Source: Nostoc mirabile CHAB5784
Lineage (GTDB): Bacteria; Cyanobacteriota; Cyanobacteriia; Cyanobacteriales; Nostocaceae
Length of the DNA stretch: 40,582 nt
Reading direction: 5' to 3'
NCBI RefSeq assembly: GCF_020829645.1
Contig: NZ_JAIVFS010000074.1
Location: 1 to 40,582 of the forward strand
The position numbers and the translations under genes were made by a program. Below the pieces are notes generated by a model, which was given only the letters and a program-made list of their open reading frames with translations, was not told the origin of the DNA and did not search any database. Within the stretch, counting starts at the first letter, position 1; each line of letters begins with the position of its first letter. Of the stretch, positions 33,222 to 40,582 are shown piece after piece.

Positions 33222-33521
33222 TTTTTTCTTGGAAATGAGGCGCTATAAAGTTAACGGTAATCAGAATTTTTCTGTTTAAAATGCAGTAAATATAAAGCAA
33301 TTATTGCAATTTTTTTCTAACAAGTATTCTTGCTTCTCTGTCCTAGAGATATTTGCTTTTCACTATATCTACATCAAAATAAGTTAATAAAGACTTGATA
33401 TTTGCTGTGTGATTACTAAAAATTATTTTTATAAGAACTTTAGTAAATGTTGTCTCTGCACTATATGTTACAATCTCATTATACAGTGCCAATTAATAAA
33501 TTATTTCTTTAAATAAAATTA
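33222..33521. other. AT-rich non-coding interval
   Basis: No gene or clear repeat. It precedes the coiled-coil gene at 33522 and presumably holds its promoter, but no consensus boxes or Shine-Dalgarno are evident. The base composition changes sharply from the mobilization genes to AT-rich here. Confidence 0.4.
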
Positions 33522-34724
33522 ATGGCTATTTCTAAAGAAGAAATTGTTCTGATTGTATCAAAAGTACTAACGGTTCAATTAGGTATCCCGCAACCATTAG
33601 CAAGTGGCTTGACTGAAAGTATTGCTACATACTTGTTTGAGAAAGCAATTGAGCCAACTGTAGAAGCCATACGTGACTCTTTGAGTAAAATTCAAAATGA
33701 ACAAAACTCAGTCAACAAGGAGTACCTACGAAATCAAGGAGACGTTCTTACTCGTGAAGAATTGCTTGAAAAAGCAAACAAAGATTCCGCTAAAGAGGCT
33801 GGGATTCAGATTGCCAAGAGCCATGTAGATCTCTTTATGCGAATTAGGGCAGAGTTTCAAGTTGGCAGTGATGAAGCTTTATTAAGTACCAACATCAATA
33901 GAGTTTCGAGCGTTCCTCTTGAGGTTAGGAAACAGATTTCTGAGTTGCAAACGAAATTCGGAAAGATTATCAATGCAATTGCTCTTCATATCGAAGAAAA
34001 AAAGTATGAATCCTTTGAACAAGTGATCTCAGATAGGCAGAGCCAGGAACAAATTGCAGTTGCACAAAAAGTAATTATGCAGCAGTTGGTTAACGCTGAT
34101 AAAACATTTCATATATCATGTCAATCACTCAAAGTAGCTGTTGATTTTTTTACTGCTCTTAATGAATATATTTTGCAAGAGATTGAAAATTGTTCAGATA
34201 CCACTGAAGAATCGCGTTTAATTCTAGGAAATGCTGTTTTAGTGTATGAGCTAACCGACTTTGTTATTAAGTATTTACAAGCTTTTAAAATAGAAGGGAT
34301 TGTAGGTATTAATTCTGTCAAAAGTGAGATAGATCGAAAAATTCAAAGGATTCAAACAGAAATACAAGAACTGAAAAACAAGGCTAATAAGAGTGAAATA
34401 TTCCCTGAGTTAAAACAAAATATACTCTCTAATATTTCAGAGAGAGAGCAGGCAGTTGTAGTAATGGTGAATGCTTGGGATGAGTATCTTGGAGAGGTTA
34501 AAAGTATTTCTGATGAATCTACTGGCTTTATTAAACAGTGGATACCAAATTTAGAACTCATCAGAGATGATGCAAAAAATCAGATAGCAGTTTTAGAAGT
34601 TTTAACTATAGTTAGAGTTTTGAAAAGTAATTTAATGGCATTAAAAACAGCAGTGACAAGACTTGAAACTATGAAGTTAGTTTCTTTATCACCTGACAGA
34701 GTTCGTCGCCTTCTTGGACTTTAA
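33522..34724 (+). CDS. unknown helical protein, partner of DUF4407 protein
   Basis: 400 aa, almost entirely helical and soluble, without a Walker motif or catalytic signature. An amphipathic N-terminal segment (ISKEEIVLIVSKVLTVQLGI) is followed by long charged helices; a likely coiled coil lies at 265-290 (IDRKIQRIQTEIQELKNKAN). It ends 21 bp before the DUF4407 gene at 34746 on the same strand, so the two probably form an operon. The AT-rich codons match that neighbour and differ from the mob genes, which suggests separate acquisition. Function not recognised; an adaptor or membrane-associated partner is possible. Confidence 0.65.
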   Translation: MAISKEEIVLIVSKVLTVQLGIPQPLASGLTESIATYLFEKAIEPTVEAIRDSLSKIQNEQNSVNKEYLRNQGDVLTREELLEKANKDSAKEAGIQIAKSHVDLFMRIRAEFQVGSDEALLSTNINRVSSVPLEVRKQISELQTKFGKIINAIALHIEEKKYESFEQVISDRQSQEQIAVAQKVIMQQLVNADKTFHISCQSLKVAVDFFTALNEYILQEIENCSDTTEESRLILGNAVLVYELTDFVIKYLQAFKIEGIVGINSVKSEIDRKIQRIQTEIQELKNKANKSEIFPELKQNILSNISEREQAVVVMVNAWDEYLGEVKSISDESTGFIKQWIPNLELIRDDAKNQIAVLEVLTIVRVLKSNLMALKTAVTRLETMKLVSLSPDRVRRLLGL

Positions 34725-34745
34725 TTAAGTGCAATAATATAGATT

Positions 34746-36307
34746 ATGTCAGAAATAGATTATTCCCAGTATTCTCAAGAGATTTTAGAAAAACTCCTTC
34801 GTGAAACAAAGGATAAGAATGAAGCAGAGCGGATAGCTGATGAGATAAAGAATCGAGGTGTTAAGGACTTATTAGACTCTATAAATTCACAAACTCCAGA
34901 TAAAAAACCTTTTGACCAAAAATTTTCTTCGTCTACTCATTTCTCTTCAGCTAACTCGTCCTTTCCTGGTATAAATATAAAAAACAGAACTAATCCATCG
35001 CCACAATCTAGTTCTAATTTGAACCCCAAAGTAGAATCGGAATTACGAATACCTATACTCAGAAGAATTATTCTATTTTGCTCTGGAGCCAAACTTTCAG
35101 TCCTTTCCAGAAAGGATTGTGAAATGGAACATAATAAATATGAAATGATTGGTTTGACAATCATTTTCACTGCAATATTTGCTTCCCTGTCGGGTGCTTA
35201 CGCTTTCTTTATAGTTTTTCAAGATTTAGCTTTATCTTTTTTTTTGGAGTATTATGGGGAGCAAATATACTAAATCTTGACCGATTCATCGTTGCAAATA
35301 TTAAAAAAGGTAAAAATAATTTCTTTGAACAAATTCGAGTTTCATTTCCACGTTTAATCTTAGCAGGTTTTATTGCTATTGTTATTGCAAAACCACTTGA
35401 ATTAAGGCTTTTTTCAAAGGAGATTGAAGCAGAAATTGTCAAGCAAAATGAAAATACAATTAATGAAGCAAGGAGCTTATCTGCTGAAAGGCTATCTCAA
35501 AATCTGCAATTTAAAAGGCTTCGGGATGATAGGGATAAACTCAGTACTCAAATTAAAGAGGCAGAAGGAAAGTTAGCTTACTGGCTTACTAGAGCTACTC
35601 CAAACAAAGACGAAGTTAATAGATTGAAAGATTTAATCAATAACAAAAACAAATCCCTTAATGATATCAACAATCAGATTAGTAATTTAGAGCAGCAAAC
35701 TCAAAATTCGCTTGGACGCATTAAAAATGCTCAACAAGATTCTAAAAGCCTCTTGAGCCAACTTGCGACCTTGGAGAGATTATCGTCGTCAGATCCCATA
35801 ATCCGCTATATCAATCTATTTTTTACTTTGTTATTTGTTTTAGTAGAGGTTTCTCCAGTTATAGTAAAAATTCTATCAAGATATGGTGTGTATGATGCCA
35901 TTTTGGAGAATGAAGAAGAAACCATTGCTTATCGCTACGACAGTAAAACTTCAGAGATAAAATTTGTAATACAACAGGAACTTGAAGTTTATAAAAAAAC
36001 GCTGAAAAAAGAGTTAGATGATTATCGTGATTTACGAGAAACTATGCGAAAGCATGACATAAGTCAGCAATTGAACAGCTATCAAGAAATGCGAGTACGC
36101 TTTCAATCTCTGATGAAAGATATCTTTCTAGAAGTATTGAATAACGTTATAACTAAACCTGAATTTTCTGATGTTCAACACAGAGTTATTGATGAAATTG
36201 TTAGGCAAACCGAGAATGAACTAATGAAGTATTCTCAAGGAATGCAATTTACTGATAATGAAATGATTGAGTTGTTGGAGAAAATCAAAAGTAAGATTAA
36301 GGTTTAA
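34746..36307 (+). pseudogene. DUF4407 membrane protein, frameshifted at a T9 run
   Basis: Frame one runs 34746-35273 and stops. After the T9 run at 35237-35245 the homology continues in the next frame through LWGANILNLDRFIVANI to the stop at 36307. One extra T would give an unbroken protein of about 520 aa. The domain matches the second DUF4407 protein at 37237-38151: LFCSGAK, a first helix at YEMIGLTIIFTAIFASLSG, a second around LWGANILNLDRF, a third at LILAGFIAIVIAKPLELRLF, a long coiled coil, and a fourth helix at INLFFTLLFVLVEVSPVIVK. The N-terminal 95 residues (helix plus Ser/Asn-rich linker) are extra. Either a recent loss, a sequencing error in the homopolymer, or expression by transcriptional slippage. 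Confidence 0.8.
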
Positions 36308-36353
36308 ATTTGACCTATTAAAGACGAGCTTGCCTAATTTACAGTCTTAGTGA

Positions 36354-36376
36354 TTAAACTAAACTATTTAGTTTAA
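36354..36376. terminator. palindrome between convergent DUF4407 modules
   Basis: TTAAACTAAA (36354-36363) and TTTAGTTTAA (36367-36376) form a perfect 10-bp stem with a 3-base loop, 47 bp after the stop at 36307. A third half-site (TTTTAGTTTAGC) follows. AT-only stems are weak, so either a terminator for the plus-strand genes or a protein-binding palindrome. The rest of 36308-36567 holds no gene. Confidence 0.5.
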
Positions 36377-36567
36377 ATTTTAGTTTAGCTACACTGACAC
36401 TTGTGATTTGAACTATATTTTGACCAAACGGACAGGACATACTTCACTATCGACTAGGACAACATATCGGTTCTTGGCAACTTTTGGTCACAGTATGGTT
36501 CACAATTTGGTCATGCAATGGGTAAAAGCACAGTTTCAGTCCCCTCTAACAGCGTTGTTAGGCTGTG

Positions 36568-37218
36568 TCAATTTGAGAACGGCAATTGTTGTGATGAGGA
36601 TTGATTTAGCTCAGTTTTTGGAATTCCCAGTTTTTCACCAAGTTCCAGAATATTATTGCTGAAATCTACCCCTCCTGCAACAAGAATAGCAGCACTAGTG
36701 GCAATTGCTAATAATCGCTTTAGGCGTGGCTTGATTCTTTCTAGCTTCTGTTTTTCAGGTATGCTGATGTCCTCTTGCAAGTCCCCTAGAATTAGCAGAA
36801 TTTCTCCACGTTCATCTGAGTTTGGAAAATCCTGTGCCTTTTTATTTAAGGATTGTAATAACTTAACAATCTCATCGGCGTTCTGAGAAATATTCTGTGA
36901 AAAGTCAGAAGCATTTTGAAAAGCACTTTCCCGAATTTGATTAGCAAAGTTAGCAATATTAGCCCCACGTAAGTCATTTCTAAATGTATCTAAGTTAGAT
37001 TGATTATCTGACATTACTCTTGCCTCAAGGTTATTATTAATAATAATTCGTCTTTCTGAAAGATTTACAATAAGTTCCTTTAAAAGCTTAATAGTATCTT
37101 TATGTATTAAAATTTCATTGTCTCTAACTTTAATTTCTGAATTTAATCTTTCCTCCAATAGTCTTAGACGAATTTGATAGGTTTTAATCAGCTTAAAGTA
37201 ATTTTCTGCATCTTCCAT
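36568..37218 (-). CDS. coiled-coil protein with one C-terminal hydrophobic helix
   Basis: 216 aa. Residues 1-65 are a charged coiled coil (ENYFKLIKTYQIRLRLLEER). A middle with Asn/Gln-rich segments follows (ANFANQIRESAFQNASDFSQ), then an acidic helical part (KKAQDFPNSDERGEILLILG). A hydrophobic helix lies at about 169-185 (LLAIATSAAILVAGGV), with a short tail after it. Proteins ending this way accompany effector-type genes in cyanobacteria, but the family is not certain. It is the last gene of a leftward operon, 18 bp after the DUF4407 gene, itself 48 bp after the helicase gene. Confidence 0.65.
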   Translation of the reverse strand: MEDAENYFKLIKTYQIRLRLLEERLNSEIKVRDNEILIHKDTIKLLKELIVNLSERRIIINNNLEARVMSDNQSNLDTFRNDLRGANIANFANQIRESAFQNASDFSQNISQNADEIVKLLQSLNKKAQDFPNSDERGEILLILGDLQEDISIPEKQKLERIKPRLKRLLAIATSAAILVAGGVDFSNNILELGEKLGIPKTELNQSSSQQLPFSN

Positions 37219-37236
37219 GACTTGAAAATCGAAAGT

Positions 37237-38151
37237 TTACTTCTCTAAATTTTGTTTAACTATATTAATAGAAATAGGTTGCTTTGCAAGCTTTTCAGAT
37301 ATTTGTTGAAGCTCATCTGAATATTTTTTGCGTATATCTAATTCTCTTTCTTTAGCTTCTAATTCTAAACGATATTGCAATTCTATCTCTTGTCGAATTT
37401 GTTGATAATTATCAGTCAAAAGACGCTCTATTTCTACCTTATCAATTGCTGATAGACTAGATTCTTCGAGATCAGTGTTGTCATTGCTTTTATTGGAAAT
37501 ACTCTCAACTGATGAGAGCGCACGTCTCTCCAACTGATAGATTAATTCGTCATATGCTCCTCTTGAAGATAAAATAACGATCAAAATAGGATTTATTTCT
37601 ATTAGAATGAATAGTAAAGTAATTGAGAAACGAATTTTTGATATCAATAAATTTTCCTTAGACAATTTTTCTAGAGTGGAAAGCTTCAAGATAAGGCTAT
37701 TAGAATAAATTTCTTTTTGTTCATAACTTCCACTCATACTATTTTCAATATGAGTTTTAATTTCTGTTTCAAAAAGTTTTAATTCGAGAGATTTTGCAAT
37801 AATTATTCCTATCATCGCTGCCAAAATTATCCTAAAGATTATATTTGGCAGTTGGCTATAAATACTTCTGCTTCCTCTAATATTTAAAACAAAGAAACGA
37901 TTTAAGTTAAAAATGGTCAATCCCCATAACAAACCAAGCCCAGAAGCCAAAATATTTGATGGGAATACAGTGAAAAGTAAATATCCTCCTGATAGGGAAG
38001 CAAGAATACCTGTTAGAAAAACATTTGCACCAATTGCTTCATATTTACTGCGTTCTCTAATAAACTCATCTCTCAAAAGGATATTTACGTTACCACCAGA
38101 ACAAAACAGAAAGAAGTTTCTAATTTTGCTCAAATTTCTTGTTATATTCAT
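37237..38151 (-). CDS. DUF4407 domain membrane protein
   Basis: 304 aa, intact. It shows the DUF4407 pattern: FFLFCSGGN near 13-21, ERSKYEAIGANVFLTGILAS leading into helix 1, helix 2 with GLGLLWGLTIFNLNRF, helix 3 IIFRIILAAMIGIIIAKSLE, a loop domain, helix 4 FSITLLFILIEINPILIVIL, and a charged C-terminal coiled coil (YRLELEAKERELDIRKKY). It is shorter than the plus-strand copy, mainly in the N-terminal extension and the periplasmic-side coil. DUF4407 has no established function. Its operon mates are an SF1 helicase (upstream) and a coiled-coil protein (downstream), which hints at a membrane-linked nucleic-acid system. Confidence 0.85.
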   Translation of the reverse strand: MNITRNLSKIRNFFLFCSGGNVNILLRDEFIRERSKYEAIGANVFLTGILASLSGGYLLFTVFPSNILASGLGLLWGLTIFNLNRFFVLNIRGSRSIYSQLPNIIFRIILAAMIGIIIAKSLELKLFETEIKTHIENSMSGSYEQKEIYSNSLILKLSTLEKLSKENLLISKIRFSITLLFILIEINPILIVILSSRGAYDELIYQLERRALSSVESISNKSNDNTDLEESSLSAIDKVEIERLLTDNYQQIRQEIELQYRLELEAKERELDIRKKYSDELQQISEKLAKQPISINIVKQNLEK

Positions 38152-38199
38152 GAGAATAAACCAAAATATGACCGATACGGGTATTTTTATTCAAAGGTG

Positions 38200-40582
38200 T
38201 TAGATTTTGGCATTTGCACTTGATTTAAATTCTCGCATCTCTCCAAATTCCCTAATATATTCTACTAGCTCTCTGGTATAACCCCCTTCACAAATTCGAT
38301 CCAAATTCCCCACCAGGATAAACAGTTCTCGCGCTCGGCTGACAGCAACATTCAGTAAATTAGGTCGCCGATTGATAAACCAGAGACTATCAGTTGCTTG
38401 ACATTGGCGAGTCGAGAAAATTATCACTGATTTCTGACCACCTTGGAACGTGTGAACTGTGCCAATGCTCTTGGGGGAAAAATCTGACCAACGAGATTTT
38501 AAGCGTTGAGTCAGCGCATCTACTTGACGGCGGTAAGGTGAAATCACGCCAATTGTATTGTCAGAGTCAGGATAATTGAAGCAATAACCTGCCGCTAACA
38601 ACTCCTCAATCAACGCTTCTACTGCATCAACTTCTGCCCAATTTACGTTATTCTCCAGTTTTCCTTCAACGTGGCAACCAATCAGGTTAGCACCCAACCG
38701 AGAAGCTTTCGGTTCAGTTTTGATGACCATACCGTAATTGCACAAGCGATCGCAAAAATCAGCAATCACTGGAATGCAACGGTAATGATATTTAAGGATA
38801 ATGCCATTACCAATGTCTCCGGGTTGTCCCGATGCTCCAGCCGCTCGGTGATAAGCTGTGGATGCAGTAGGGCTGTAGCGGTCATAATCTGCATCCGTAA
38901 GCCCCTGTTCCAGAAAAGATTTGCTACGATATTCCTCTTTCTTCTGGTCGCTTAAATTAACAACCGGCTCCAATTGCAATGGATCGCCTACAATCAAAGC
39001 TTGATTAGACCTTACTAAAACTGGAAAAACTTGATGCGGTGGAATCTGACCCGCTTCATCTACAATTACTTGATCAATACAGCCACTATCGGGATAGGGT
39101 AACAAATTGCGGATGGAGTGCAAAGTGCAAAGAAACACCGGAAATAACAGACTGATATCCTGATAAATGTTTCTCCAATTATGACTTAACTGACGGTAAG
39201 CATCCCATTCGCCATTCATGACAGCAATGTAAGTTCTAATGGAAGCTATCACCTCATCTTTCCGTCGCAGAGCTTCTTGTTGCTGAAATTCCCAAGACCA
39301 CTCAAATAACTCTACTTGCAGCGAGTGCAATTCGGTGTAGAAGCGACTGTAGAAATCTTTGGTGGGATAAGTAGCGAGTCGGTTTTCGATTTGAGAACGG
39401 CGAGTAATCAGGTCTTTGAGTTGCTGCTTTCTTGACTCAAGCTGCTGTTGTGTGCTGTCAATACCATTCTGTTGTTGCTGCCAATTCAATGCTTCGTCCA
39501 GTAGCTGGTCAACGCTTTGTTGGGCGGCGATGAGAGATTCAGTTGTTAGTGGGATTTGAAATTGAAATGGGGTGGCCAGCGTCGCCAACACAGGCATCTC
39601 TATCTGTTTGTGCAAGCGTTTGAGAATATGATGTGGGCTGGTTTTGGTTATCCAGTGCCAGAATCGTTTAATCGTCTGCAAAGGCTGGGCAACCCATTTG
39701 TTATCTCTAACAGAAGGCTGCCAGTAATCAACTCTAGGCAAAGAACGCCTTGCACTGCCAAGATGTTGTTTTATCTGCTGATAGGCTTCTACTGGAAACC
39801 TAGAGTAGTCGCGTGAAGATTCTAATGGTGACGAAGACTCAAATGCAGAAGTTTTTATCGCCACTGACAGCAATTGTATATCGTGGCATAGCGACTCTAA
39901 TAACTGCTCATCAGCTTTTTTTTGTTGAAGATCATGCTCGTCTTGCTTAGAGTGAGATTCTATTTGCTGAACCCCAGCTAACAATTGTTGCCTAGCTGAC
40001 TCCCATTCATCTGATTTAAACGTTTCTTTGGCAAGCCAGTCGAGTGCAGCTTGCAAGCTAGGTAAAACCTGAGTGTCAACTAAATCCCTTGAGCCTCCTG
40101 ATAAGTAGAAACGGTCAGAGGTCAGGTTGCTGGCTAAGATTTTCTCAACGTTATTTACAGCAAATTTGTTAGTGCTTGTCACCACAGTTAGGTTACTTTT
40201 ATCTTGACCCGTTGTTGCCAAGTCCACGGCTCGACGTACCACTTGCTGCGCTATTTTATGTAACAACAGTGTGGTCTTGCCATTCCCCGGTGGCCCAATC
40301 ACAGCAGTAACAGGATGAGATTGAGAATGTTTGAGAGCAAGTGCTTGATAGTCATCGGGCTGTGAGTTGGGAAAAGCACCCAAAAAAAGTACTTCATGTT
40401 GAGGTGCTTTTGGTTGTCCAAATAAATATTCGTAAGCCGGATGTCCTGGTCTTGACCACTGAAAGTAATTCTGGTCGCTAATTTTCTGAAAATCTTTTTT
40501 GAGGTTGTAATTAAAAGCAGCGTAGTCAAAATCCAATAGATAAGGGAGAAGTTTTGACCGCACGGGGAACGGCGGTAATTCA
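38200..40582 (-). CDS. SF1 helicase, Upf1/Dna2-like (5' part outside window)
   Basis: At least 793 residues are visible; the frame is open to the window edge (ELPPFPV precedes the GTG at 40563), so the true start lies beyond it. Motifs in order: Walker A GPPGNGKTT near visible residue 90, a long coiled/helical insert (about 170-430), Walker B VIVDEAGQIPPHQ near 500-512, VGDPLQLEPVV near 525-535, an RCIP segment, ISPYRRQVDALTQRL near 690, GTVHTFQGGQKSVI near 714, and LLNVAVSRARELFILVGN near 745. These are the SF1 helicase motifs of the Upf1/Dna2/DUF2726-like class, used on RNA or DNA. It leads an operon with DUF4407 and coiled-coil genes. Related helicases occur in several defence systems; the exact substrate is unknown. 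Confidence 0.88.
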   Translation of the reverse strand, partial: ELPPFPVRSKLLPYLLDFDYAAFNYNLKKDFQKISDQNYFQWSRPGHPAYEYLFGQPKAPQHEVLFLGAFPNSQPDDYQALALKHSQSHPVTAVIGPPGNGKTTLLLHKIAQQVVRRAVDLATTGQDKSNLTVVTSTNKFAVNNVEKILASNLTSDRFYLSGGSRDLVDTQVLPSLQAALDWLAKETFKSDEWESARQQLLAGVQQIESHSKQDEHDLQQKKADEQLLESLCHDIQLLSVAIKTSAFESSSPLESSRDYSRFPVEAYQQIKQHLGSARRSLPRVDYWQPSVRDNKWVAQPLQTIKRFWHWITKTSPHHILKRLHKQIEMPVLATLATPFQFQIPLTTESLIAAQQSVDQLLDEALNWQQQQNGIDSTQQQLESRKQQLKDLITRRSQIENRLATYPTKDFYSRFYTELHSLQVELFEWSWEFQQQEALRRKDEVIASIRTYIAVMNGEWDAYRQLSHNWRNIYQDISLLFPVFLCTLHSIRNLLPYPDSGCIDQVIVDEAGQIPPHQVFPVLVRSNQALIVGDPLQLEPVVNLSDQKKEEYRSKSFLEQGLTDADYDRYSPTASTAYHRAAGASGQPGDIGNGIILKYHYRCIPVIADFCDRLCNYGMVIKTEPKASRLGANLIGCHVEGKLENNVNWAEVDAVEALIEELLAAGYCFNYPDSDNTIGVISPYRRQVDALTQRLKSRWSDFSPKSIGTVHTFQGGQKSVIIFSTRQCQATDSLWFINRRPNLLNVAVSRARELFILVGNLDRICEGGYTRELVEYIREFGEMREFKSSANAKI

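Noticed and set aside
36408..36662. 84-codon open frame between the DUF4407 modules
   Set aside because: Overlaps the real leftward gene at 36568-37218 and lacks a start signal or a recognisable domain.

Overview
The window looks like part of a large plasmid, or an integrated plasmid-like island, from a filamentous Nostoc-type cyanobacterium. HIP1 octamers (GCGATCGC) occur at about ten places, for example 5099, 18972, 24083, 25770, 26253, 27843, 28223, 31510, 32683 and 38746. The genes are typical cyanobacterial plasmid cargo: a CyRepA1-like replication protein (25086-28634), a MobC/MobP mobilization pair (30890-33077), a broken ParB (1474-1809), many tyrosine-recombinase remains, and a STAND/CHAT protein. 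No rRNA, CRISPR array or intact IS transposase was seen. One odd tRNA is present (3064-3151).

Layout. 1-1225: 3' end of a large unknown gene, a small acidic protein and an HNH nuclease. 1230-5700: scrapyard of integrase and ParB fragments with a small membrane protein, the tRNA and a secreted poly-gamma-glutamate hydrolase; it ends with a recombinase diverging from a double-HTH protein. 6233-9266: two defence-type genes facing each other, an OLD-family ATPase-TOPRIM nuclease and a YhcG/DUF1016 nuclease. 9770-10819: more recombinase remains plus one intact short recombinase. 10934-16374: a translationally coupled pair of STAND ATPases, the first with an HTH and the second with a membrane segment, coiled coil, TPRs and a CHAT protease domain with intact His and Cys; a two-helix membrane protein (16440-16721) converges on it. 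17416-23571: nine minus-strand genes of unknown function around a two-TM P-loop ATPase, headed by a consensus promoter with a palindromic operator. A divergent ribbon-helix-helix gene (23889-24056) sits beside it.

24833-29869: replication region. The rep gene has a leader hairpin that covers its own Shine-Dalgarno. Its 3' end is partly duplicated 0.96 kb downstream, with an HNH gene between the two copies. 29883-33077: mobilization region with six scattered GCTACGC repeats in front of mobC. 33522-40582: two facing modules, each with a DUF4407 membrane protein. The plus-strand copy is frameshifted at a T9 run. The minus-strand copy lies in an operon with an SF1 helicase and a coiled-coil protein.

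Two related palindromic elements of about 127 bp (17133-17260 and 33095-33221) mark boundaries between modules. The best candidates for undescribed systems are the STAND/CHAT pair, the minus-strand membrane ATPase operon, and the helicase-DUF4407-coiled-coil modules. All function calls come from reading sequence only; no database search was run.
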